Assembly: GCA_016169945.1 (NCBI GenBank)
Contig: JADLSH010000158.1
Location: 779,001-843,000 of the forward strand
Source of the DNA: Trachythela sp. YZ-2020
Lineage: Eukaryota; Cnidaria; Anthozoa; Malacalcyonacea; Clavulariidae
Length of the DNA stretch: 64,000 nt
Reading direction: 5' to 3'
The notes under the pieces are model-generated. The model was not told the origin of the DNA. It did not search any database and worked only from the letters and a program-made list of their open reading frames with translations. Positions 55,388-64,000 of the stretch are shown here, piece by piece; the stretch's first letter is position 1, and each line of letters starts with the position of its first letter. A program made the position numbers and the translations under genes.

Positions 55388-55619
55388 CCCTCACTGAAAA
55401 ACAATTTCGAACTGATAGAGTTACGCAGTATACATATAGCTGTGTACATTGTATATAGTATAAACTGATCAAACCATAATGACGTTATCGCATATCCGGA
55501 AACGCTTAAGGGTGCTCTGGTTGACTAGTTGTATATAAATATTGTGTAATTATCGCTGTGCATGAATGTAAAACATTTTACTAGCCTGCGTGCAGTCCCA
55601 ACATTTTACAAGAGTCAAG
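55388..55619 (+). repeat. 5' flank of methyltransferase copy 3, with empty Polinton site
   Basis: Matches 52598-52929 (CCCTCACTGAAAAACAA, GATAGAGTTACGCAGTATA, TGCTCTGGTTGACTAGTTGT). At 55383-55388 GGCCCC stands uninterrupted between the sequences that in the other copy lie on either side of the Polinton-derived element. Confidence 0.85.
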
Positions 55620-56236
55620 ATGGAAACAGACGCCCAAGCGTATGAAGAACTAAACCAACCACAATACGAAGCTTGAAAGTGTTTGATATGGGCTGTGGTA
55701 CTGGCAATCTCACTATATATATCGCTGACTCTGATGGTCAGGCCGATTCCGATGATGCGAGAATCAAAATTGCTGAAGACAAATATAAAGAAGTCAGTAA
55801 TCTTCAGTTTCATGTTGATAATAGTGTGACTGGATTTCCACACGATAATGAGCCGTATTATGACGTCCATATAACCATGAATGCATTCCATTGGTCTCCA
55901 AACGACCAGAAAAAGATTTACATACAGAAAGCCTACCAATCTTTAAAATCTGGAGGAAAACTTGTCATTTTGTGTTGCGATAAACTTCGAGCAGATCAAT
56001 TTGAACTTGTCGGTCTATATCTCCTGTCCCAAGATGAATTTCGAAAGCTATTTCAAGATGTGGGCTTATTCAGCAATGTCGTGGTCAAGCAATTCGTTTA
56101 TCAAGCACATGATTTGAACGAATTAGATCAAACCATTTTGAAACAGTTATTGGCTGAAAAGTTCACGATGATGGCGGTGTTACATCAAAAATACCGTTTA
56201 TTTGTACCAGAGCCAGTAAAGAATAAATGGTCTTAA
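55620..56236 (+). pseudogene. JHAMT-like methyltransferase, copy 3
   Basis: Starts like the others (METDAQAYEELNQPQYEA), then a TGA at about 55674 because some 40 bases before motif I are deleted. The rest stays open: VFDMGCGTGNLT, SDDARIKIAEDKYKEVS, YDVHITMNAFHWSPND, GGKLVILCCDKL, LGLFSNVVV-like. A second deletion and frame change near 56110-56170 remove the usual ITASKE end. TATA box at 55533-55540. Inactive. Confidence 0.8.
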
Positions 56237-57119
56237 ATAAGTAATTTAATAGACGATAGTTGTAAACCAATATTGTTGTGAATAATGTAAACTATAGCAA
56301 ATAAATAATGTGAAGATTACTAGCTAGTATTACTATCAGTATTATGAAATAAAGCCTGAATCAAATGTCTATCAGAGTTGGCAAGCGAGATTCCATTTAT
56401 CTATTACCTAGCCTGCGGACCGTCCCTACCTCGCTTAACGTAAGATATTACGTAAATCAATGTAATTTGTCGTGCCTGTGGATTGTGAGTTACTAGATAT
56501 CAGCATGTTATTAAATTGCAAATTAATTATCAATTCTTTACTAACCTACAGTCTTACATACACATGAAATGCTTTATTATTTTAAGTATTCGTTTCCTCA
56601 TGACGTCACTAATTTTTCATGACGTCACAGTTTCGTTGGGCGCCTGCAGGTAAGAATAGTTCCTCCAGTTTGACTGTACCAAACGCTGCAGGTTTTCTCC
56701 GTGTACACTGGAGTAACATTGGACCATATGGGAAGGCCGGCCCTATCGGGCAAGCAAGTTTAGTTTAGTTTAACACATCTTTACATCTCGTATTTGCTGC
56801 AATCCTAAAGTAGCAGATACAAACCTCCCCAGGTTTTCATCGAAGTATTTTCCAAATTCTTCACGTCGCCGAGACACCAATCAGGGCAACTGATTGTAGA
56901 ATACAACCTACACTAGACCCCCACGTTTGAAATATTTTATTCTATCCAATATCAATATACCAAGGGTGTCTATCTAATAATACATTAATACAACACTACT
57001 TCACCAACACATACATGGCATTGTCATACTACAGTTTCGATCGTACGGCATTTCTACAGATTTTGCACAGTATTCACAATTGAAGGAGAAAGATTAAAGC
57101 TATTTCATGTAGTTCTGCG
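56237..57119. other. Intergenic and 3' UTR region of the PH gene
   Basis: Contains the methyltransferase 3' flank remnant (AATAAATGGTC..., GACGATAGTTGTAAACCAATA) and two TGACGTCA sites near 56,600-56,630. TTTATT at 56936-56941 could be the minus-strand polyadenylation signal of the PH gene. Confidence 0.45.
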
Positions 57120-58492
57120 TTACCTCTTTCGTTTAAATAAACTTCGTTTCTTCTCTTTCTTGGGCATTTCTTGACCGTCATTGGTTGAACATTCTCGCAG
57201 ATATTGGATCCATTGGGCGATGTCGTTCTAAACAACACAAAAGAATGAAGTTAGGACCGATCTTCTTCCTATGTACACGATTGTCATTTTAGTGTATGTA
57301 TATGAGTTGACAACTTACAACATCTTTAGCTTGGAATAAGTATTCGTTTCCATTTTCCATTCTATAAAAATAATCGACAATGTTTTAATTTGCAACTCTT
57401 CATCCTTTGCAAACAACTGTACTTTGTAATATATAAAATTTATTACCTTAATCTGAACACATTCTTCCGTTTATGGTAATCATCAGCCACCTCTGTCTTA
57501 GATCCTCTTGAGGACAATAAATTTAAGGCTTCGTTGATCTGCCCAGCATCTTTTTTATCATCAAAGAAATGAAATGAACTATCCTTTAGAACAACAACAT
57601 AAAACTGTTTCCACCGTCTAAAATACAACGATTCATTGCATTAGTACAGTCAAACAGTCAGTTTCAAAAATTATTTTTGGAGCAAAGTTTCTTGGTGTAC
57701 AGCGAAATGAGTTTCCTCCTTTGTGTAATCAGCACAAAATTGTATGAAATCTGTTGTCGTGGTTTGTGTCTAAGTTTAAATTTTCAGGTACAGCAGTTCA
57801 AACACGATCCATGGCAACTTATGAACACTTCCCGAATTTCCTTGAATGCACACAAGGCAATGGTGCGAGGTCGATGTTGGCAATGACTTAACATAATGGA
57901 ATGTCAGGCTCGAGTTCAAGGCTTCAAGCTTGCTATTGTTTCCTTTTCATTCAAGTAATTTGGGAAGTGTCTATTAATAATACTACCTACACCGAACCCT
58001 TACGTTTTAGCCCCATATTTCCAACTACGAGCAAGCTAATACGTTTGAGATATCTATAATATCTGACCTGTTAGAAGCATACGAGGCGCAACAGCGCCGA
58101 GTCGGCTATCAGTCATATACGACGAGAGTGAGTAGAATAACTGTTTTATTATATACACAAGCTCTGGATATGAACAGAACATTTTGGCGTACTTGTTTCA
58201 AGTAAAACTTTAATTTCCTCTTCATTTAATCGTCCAAATCTGCCAGCCATTTTTCTACTTTTCTCTACTAGCAAGATAATGAGCTAATATCCTGCTAGTA
58301 GAGAACCAATTAGATTGCAGAATACCTCATATTACTACTCAGGGAATTTGTTATTTACCTGTTAAAAGCTGTTGCACACACCAGGTAACAAAACACAGAA
58401 GCGTTCGTCAGTTGCGGAATGTCCTTAGCATCTCCAAATTCCCCATTCACTTTCTCTTGAATAATATCGGCGAGAGCTTGACGTCTCATCAT
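57120..58492 (-). CDS. PH-domain protein, spectrin-like (4 exons, 151 aa)
   Basis: Minus-strand exons 58359-58492, 57447-57617, 57319-57361 and 57120-57227 join in phase (456 coding bases), with GTAAATAA, GTAATA and GTAAGT donors and AG acceptors. The middle and end match a beta-spectrin-type PH domain: NRRWKQFYVVVLKDSSFHFF, RKNVFRLRMENGNEYLFQAK, DIAQWIQYLREC. Such domains bind phosphoinositide head groups at membranes. A basic tail KKEKKRSLFKRKR ends the protein. The N-terminal 44 residues (MMRRQALADIIQEKVNGEF...) replace the usual first strand of the domain, so an unrecognised alternative 5' exon is possible. Two ATGs are adjacent; 58492 was taken. Intron 1 carries a MITE. Confidence 0.75.
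58085..58335. mobile_element. MITE D, copy 2, in intron 1 of the PH gene
   Basis: Direct copy of 32578-32830 (GAGTCGGCTATCAGTCATAT, ACACAAGCTCTGGATATGAA, ATCCTGCTAGTAGAGAACCA). The right terminal repeat is missing. Confidence 0.75.
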
Positions 58493-58499
58493 TGTAGTT

Positions 58500-59790
58500 T
58501 GTTTGAAGAAGAATTCATGTGACAAAATCGGGCTTCAGCTCTTTTAATATCCGTCTCATAATGTCAACAGCTAAAGAAGAATCATCAGCATATATCAATC
58601 TTAAGATTTACTCTGGATCTGGCCTAAGGGGCGTTTTAGTTGAGTCTATCTTCGTCAAATTAAATATAAATTAGGCCCGTTTTAAGGGCCACGCCAGAAC
58701 TCATCGGAATTGTATTAGATGCGACACTGGAGCGACAGTGACTCGTACTTTAAGGAGGGGTGTTTATTCTCATGTCAAGCGACAGTTATACATTTCTTGA
58801 ACAACGCTTTCCATTTTTGTCTATAGGCATTCGCCCGGTGGGGAGTGATCGCAGTTGGAATTGACTCATACATAACTCAGAGATAGGGAGAGCGCGCTAA
58901 CCGCATCAGCCACCTGTGCCTCCCGTATGTCTTTGTTGTAAGGGAAGGGGGCTTAAAAGAGAAGGGGGAACTTAATAAATATTTTTCTTCTAAAAGGGTG
59001 AGCTAATCAGAAACGGTGCTTATTTCAGAGAGGAGGCGTAATAGAAGATTAAAACATCGGGGGTCCGGCGTTGTCTGCGGCGTAAAATATAAAGCTCTAG
59101 TTGGATTTCACGACAGGCACAATCTGGAAGAGAAAATGTGCTACTCGACATTCAAGTAAAGGACGTTGGTCAATAGAGTTCGTAGGGCATGTATTAGATA
59201 CGAGAAGATTATTAGAAAGTGGCCGCTTATTAGGTCATTTACGGTAATATTAAGTATGAAACAAAATCGGAAATATTGTACTCCTAAAATGATGATAGGT
59301 ACTGAAATGTTAAAGGAATCTGACATGACTTAGCGGAGAACATAGATTGCAAAAATTCATGGTTAGCAAACCAAATGTTACTGTTGCCCTCAGCCGAGGC
59401 AATACTTGTGAAAGACGGAGAGCGTTAGCCTGAGGATTTTTACAAGTATTGCCGAGGCAAAGGAGACATTTAATTCCATCAGTTTTGTAATACTATGATC
59501 GCCGAGGAAAATTTGGCGAACTTTACCGACGAGCATGCGTACAAGCAAAATATACGATCACGCAATGATAGTGGCTAAAGTACCCTTATAAATTTCATTG
59601 GTTTTGAACACAACTTTAACCTGCGAGGCGCGGTTTTACGAAGCGTTGCTGATTTTCTCGTACGCATGATGATATGGAAGCGGGATATAATTATAGTGTC
59701 TTCTAATTTTCCTTCATCGACATGCAAGGGAAGTTATTAAGAAGCCAAAAATACCTTTGACCTTTGTTTCCCATCAGATTTCCCGCTTGT
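58500..59790. other. Intergenic, small hairpin at 59395-59460
   Basis: No gene seen. GCCGAGGCAATACTTGT (59391) is inverted as ACAAGTATTGCCGAGGC (59441-59457), and GCCGAGG recurs at about 59500. Probably a short foldback repeat. Confidence 0.4.
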
Positions 59791-59800
59791 ATATCACATT

Positions 59801-60055
59801 ATGAGTGCAAAAAAGGATGATAATTCTCCTGATTTGGGTCCTCCTCAGTACTGATAATACCTCAGAGGATATTGTTTATAATGACTCTACTAAAATGACT
59901 AGTTTTTCATCTGTTGGTAAACTACAACAACAGGAAATTGAAGCTGTTAGAAATCAGCTTTCTGAAAATGAGCCAATGCAAGAACGATGCATGTTTTGGC
60001 CGTTTCCCTTTAAGTTATTTGTCTGTTACATTCTTCTTGCCTTTAAACGTATTTT
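59801..60055 (+). pseudogene. Possible broken first exon
   Basis: ATG at 59801 opens MSAKKDDNSPDLGPPQY and stops; the next frame continues with NTSEDIVYNDSTKMTSFSSV and LQQQEIEAVRNQLSENEPMQ. Composition looks protein-like with one frameshift. No family recognised. Confidence 0.25.
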
Positions 60056-60129
60056 TTAATCCATATTTCGTCAGTGTATGCATATGCTATGAAATGCCGA
60101 TTTTCTCTTGCTCGACAATGCTCGACGCC

Positions 60130-60890
60130 ATATAGTCTAGGGCCTGTATATGAGTTTGTATGCATTTCATTTGGGACAGATAATCTCAACTGTTTTAGGG
60201 TAAAATGACCATGACGAACAACATTGGCATATGTGCCAAAACACATATCCGAGACGAAATATCTGAAAATGACCACACCCAGAAACGGTATAGCTCTATC
60301 TCCTGAACCATCAAAGATACAGACTTTCTGAAGTGCTGATAGTGTTTAAAGTGGTCACTTTTAGGGGTGCTCATTGGACAGTGAAATGTGTCTAGGTATA
60401 ATATTTTACAAGAAAATGACTATGCACCATCCAAGGGCAACTTCTAATTATACATCACATAACTTCATACACCTTAGAAAGGCTATATTTTCTTATTTCC
60501 TAAATATTTTTGTCATAGGATAAAAAATTATACTTATTTCAATATAGTACTAACAGATTTCATGAGGGTTGATATTGTTTTGTTGAGAAATAATACAGTT
60601 CATTTCACTTACCACACACCAAAACACGATTTCATCCATATTTTGCCGTTTTATTCGCTTTTTATCAACGAGGTTCGCACATATTATCCACAAATCTACT
60701 TGAACATAATAATAGTTGACTAAAGAATAATTCAACCAAGTTTCGTCAGGTTTTGAAGTAGTACAGTGTATTTTATCTTCGATATCATAGAAGCGATGCC
60801 TTGCCCAATTATCGCCCAAGTGCAATGTCTCGCCGCTTCTCTGCGCGATTTATCACACTTTTTCGTCGTCAAATGTATTTAGATTACATT
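60130..60890 (-). repeat. Repeat B, copy 2 (inverted relative to 14590-15335)
   Basis: Carries the same short ATGG(A/C)TGAAATCGTGTTTTGG-GTAAGTG motif on the minus strand (about 60608-60640). A 91-codon minus-strand frame (60550-60825; KIHCTTSKPDETWLNYSLV) spans it; copy 1 has the same region with stops. It may be a decayed gene duplicated with its flank. Confidence 0.55.
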
Positions 60891-61029
60891 ATCCATAACT
60901 ACTTGATTGTAGAAAAGTTCCAATCGAAAAATTGATAACCTAACTGCTAGTCCGTGGCAATAAACGACCCCAAGTATTTTATAAACATGAATAAAAAATA
61001 TAGTGTTCAAAGTAATTTGAAATAGTAAA

Positions 61030-61655
61030 TACAGGGATCTGTACTTTCGCCGACCTTATTTAATATCCACATTGACGACTTAGATGCTTGTGTTCCTGAA
61101 GAACATGAGGTCAGTACACACAAATATGCTGATGACTGTACACAAAGTGAATGTATCATGATGGAAAAGCGTAGCAACATGCAGGAAGTCTTAGACTCTG
61201 TTCAGAACTGGTCAGATACTAACAAAATGAAGTTCAATGTGAAGAAAACGAAAGATATGTGGATTTGTTTTGGGAAATCTATCCCACAGCCACCCAATCT
61301 GTACATCGTGGATAATATGATGGAAAGAATACATTCAAGTTGCTTGGTGTTGGGTGTCAAAGTAATTTGAAATTGAATTCTCACATTAACGAAATTACCC
61401 GTAAAGGAAATAGAAGATTACATTTTCTAAGGCAGTGTAGGAAGGCTCACCTTCCTACAGACGTTGGTCTTGCAACTTGCTGCACCAAAATTCGACCCTT
61501 GCTTGAATATGCTGCACCGGTTTGGGATGGCCTACCTCTCTATTTAGTGAACGACCTTGAACGTATTCAAAGGAGAAGTCTACGCATTATTGGTGTGCCG
61601 GACGACGCACTTCCTTCGCTTAGCGAAAGAAGAGAGAAACTAAGGGCCTGTTTAT
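61030..61655 (+). mobile_element. LINE reverse transcriptase, C-terminal half
   Basis: RT motif PTLFNIHIDDLDACVP, catalytic KYADDCTQ, then LDSVQNWSDTNKMKFNVKKT, a frameshift near 61345, LKLNSHINEITRKGNRRLHF, CTKIRPLLEYAAPVWDGLPL and LERIQRRSLRIIG. It breaks off in KLRACLYD where the next element begins. Its protein resembles that of the LINE in methyltransferase copy 2 but is not the same subfamily. Confidence 0.8.
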
Positions 61656-61845
61656 ATGATCCCGGCTAGGCGGGACGGGACAGTTGCCGAGATCCCGCCT
61701 GTAATAGAAACTCTATTGAGTGTTTATATGATCTCGCCACTTATCCCGCCTAGGCGGGATCCCGGCATCTACTGCCGGGATCTCGCCTAGCCGGGATGAG
61801 AAAATCGCCATATAAACACTCCATCCCGGCCAGGCGGGATGAATT
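61654..61845. mobile_element. GC-rich MITE of CCCGGC(T/C)AGGCGGGAT words
   Basis: Starts GGGCCTGTTTATATGATCCC and contains direct and inverted copies of CCCGGCTAGGCGGGAT and TCTCGCCTAGCCGGGA, ending in ATATAAACACTCCATCCCGG. It truncates the LINE and ends about 50 bases before the start codon of the Myb/SANT-like gene, so it forms part of that gene's promoter. Confidence 0.65.
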
Positions 61846-61895
61846 CGTGATGACGTGCCTTCTGAGCATGCGTATTTTCCTTTTCTACAAAAAAC

Positions 61896-63832
61896 ATGGC
61901 GTCAAGCGAATCTGCGGAGTCTGTGTCTGTTGTAGAACAAAACGAAGGCGATCGTGGTCAAAAAAGAAAACGTCAAAATTTTAAATGGACCGAAGATATG
62001 CATACTATTTTGATTCAGTGTTTGCTTGATTATAAAGTTCAATGTGAGTTTCGAGCGAAAGATTTTGATGCTGATAAAGCTGTACAATACGAGTGGTTAA
62101 GGAAAGAGATGGCGAAGAGACACGAAGAAAACCAGTCGTATTTCGGTCCTGTTGCACTTCCAGACAGATTGCCAGAATTCTTCAATGAGAAGGAAAAGAA
62201 GGATTATGAACAACAGCTAAAGGAGGAAAAAAGTCAAATTTCTCGTGGATACAACAGAGTTTTGGAGAAAGTTAAACATATCAGACAAGGTGGGTTTATT
62301 TTAGTAGTATTTTGTACGGTGTCTGTAGCATGCAGGAGTTTGTTATTCAGTTATTGTGAGTATCTTTGTTATACGTAGCCATGATAGGTATCATCAGAAA
62401 AGAAACTCACAATTACACAAGTAGATATAAATAAGTGCCCTCAGTGCCCTGTTTAGATGTTACTTACTTATTTGAATGAGTAAATTTCAATAAATGTCAT
62501 TAATGCTTTCGCTCACTACTCTTCGTGAATGCAGTTCGACTGTGCTTAGCATTCATTTACTTAAAGGGGATGTAAAGTCCCGATGTAAACAAACCGGCAA
62601 CGTCCGTTTGTTTACATTTTAAGCATGCTATATTTAAAAAATTATGATGTGTTCTGGTTCGCTATGCTTTAAATAAATACAGGTTTGAGTTTCTGATTTA
62701 GAAGATGTTGAATTTTAGTCGAAAAAACACGAAATTTGGGCATTGTTTACATCGCGGGACCCCCCATAGCACACGCACAGAATGGACTTTACATGGTCTT
62801 TAAACCAGAGTAACTAGCGTTACTGACATTAAACCTGGTTGCTGTGAATGGACACTCTTTAATTTGAAAGAGTTAACCCATTTGAATGAGATGTTCTACA
62901 TATTGATACAGTTTCAGGTTTGTGTGTGAAATATTATATCTTTTGATGTTGTCAAACCCATATCCTTTGTTTGCCATTCAAGGGTTTTCTAAAGCTGTTA
63001 TAGCTGGAAAACGCAGTGGCAGTGGCAAATTGGTCTATGATCATTATGACACATTGAAAGAAATTTGGGGGGGATCGCCAAACACAGAACCAATAAAGAC
63101 TGGTGTTGACAGCTCAACTGTAAATGGTAGTGGAGAATCAGCTTTATCACAGCAAGATGAAGTGGATGTCAGTGATGATCTTGATTATAATAGTGAGTAT
63201 TTTCTATATAAGAGAGATAACTGTATGCAAATGCCTTGTAGGCCTCTGGATAGTGCAATTATTTTTACCATTAAATTAGCACTATTGTGGTTAAAACAAT
63301 TACCAACTAAAAATAGGTAAACTGATTGATATAAATTATATTAATTGTACCTATCATGCACCTGTAATAAGTCTCCTAAATATTATTAGATTGCTCACTG
63401 ACAGATGAAAATGGTGAAGAATCATCAACTCCCAAATCAATTGTACCGAAATTGATTGACAACAAAAGAAAACACATGGAAAGAACCATGTCTGCCAAGC
63501 AACGGGATGCCTTGTTGCTTGAGGAAGCCAAAGAAGATAAATCCTTTCGGAAAGACTTAACCGATGCCCTCAAAGATTCAACAAAGTGCATTGCAGAGGG
63601 TTTTCAGGGTTTCACACAAGCTATGGTTCAAATGAGTGCTGTTTTGGGAAAGAGTCTGGAAACAATGGCACAGTCATCTAACATGCCACCGCCAATTCAT
63701 CCCATGCAGGTCAATCCTAATGCTCATGGTAATATTACTGCTTATCCACAAATGTTTGAAATGGGTCATCAAAACATACCTATGCAACACACTAACCATT
63801 ATGGTTATAACAATGGCAGTGGCTATACATAA
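61896..63832 (+). CDS. Myb/SANT-like DNA-binding domain protein (3 exons, 343 aa)
   Basis: Exons 61896-62289, 62983-63192 and 63405-63832 join in phase (1,032 coding bases) with GTGGGT and GTGAGT donors. The start ATG sits in AAAACATGGCG, a good context. Residues 20-26 (RGQKRKR) may be a nuclear signal. Residues 29-140 form a Myb/SANT-like (MADF-like) domain: FKWTEDMHTILIQCLLDYKV, ... GYNRVLEKVKHIR. Exon 2 gives KRSGSGKLVYDHYDTLKEIW, the typical SGSG...Y..L..I. end, then an acidic Ser-rich part. Exon 3 encodes a Lys/Glu-rich segment likely to form a coiled coil and a Met/Pro/Asn/His-rich tail. Such proteins bind DNA and are often derived from the Myb-like partner of Harbinger transposons. No transposase gene is seen here. 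Confidence 0.8.
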
Positions 63833-64000
63833 TAAGTGTTTATAAATATGAACAGACTGTTATCAAAGTATTAATAGTTCTTAAGTTTATATTAGTTAAA
63901 TTATTTGTTATACTGTACAAAAACTTGGTTTCCTAAAAACAGAACATTTTTATACTAACATTGTTTTGAGTTAGCATTATACTAACAAGTTTTTTAAAGG
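63833..64000. other. 3' flank of the Myb/SANT-like gene
   Basis: AT-rich sequence after the stop codon; no canonical AATAAA is seen before the window ends. Confidence 0.4.

Overview
Eukaryotic, intron-bearing, AT-rich nuclear DNA, most probably from a cnidarian. Several signs point that way: a secreted protein ending in the small GCFKD-type WSC-like module common in sea anemones and corals, Penelope-like and DIRS-like retroelements, hammerhead-ribozyme repeats, a SINE with a conserved central domain, the 'AGCCTGCGTGGCAGGC' repeat, and a family of intronless JHAMT-like methyltransferase copies. The species cannot be fixed from sequence alone; an anthozoan, possibly an octocoral, is a guess. 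All gene models below were built by eye from splice sites and reading phase.

Layout. 1-11 kb: repeats, a long hairpin, a decayed transposon-like gene on the minus strand (about 1.8-3.5 kb), two tandem hammerhead ribozymes (5.8 kb) and segmental repeats. 11.6-13.5 kb: a complete three-exon gene for a secreted protein (signal peptide, acidic propeptide, Arg-Ser tract, Thr/Pro linker, WSC-like module); a broken partial paralogue lies at 30.7-31.8 kb. 13.5-16.5 kb: decayed LINEs. 19.8-23.1 kb: MITE-like elements and a Penelope-like RT end. 23.9-25.6 kb: a DIRS-like fragment. 25.6-29.6 kb: a 46-bp satellite with a recent 1,474-bp higher-order duplication. 30-38 kb: GIY-YIG fragment, SINE, decayed multi-exon transposon gene, LINE end, and a two-monomer retrozyme-like array with one hammerhead per monomer. 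38.9-40.5 kb: a MULE-like element with exact 9-bp target duplications. 40.7-45.4 kb: a DIRS-like retrotransposon broken by a LINE and another insertion. 46-56.3 kb: four methyltransferase copies, all broken; between copies 1 and 2 sits a 4,515-bp Polinton-derived element with long terminal inverted repeats, a 6-bp target duplication, an A32-like packaging ATPase, a zinc-finger protein and a split acidic protein. 57.1-58.5 kb: a four-exon PH-domain gene (minus). 61.0-61.7 kb: LINE. 61.9-63.8 kb: a complete three-exon Myb/SANT-like gene (plus).

Only three genes look intact (secreted WSC-like protein, PH protein, Myb/SANT-like protein). The rest is a nested mobile-element landscape whose order of insertion can be read: the methyltransferase array was duplicated, then hit by the Polinton derivative and a LINE, and the Polinton derivative was in turn split by smaller foldback elements.
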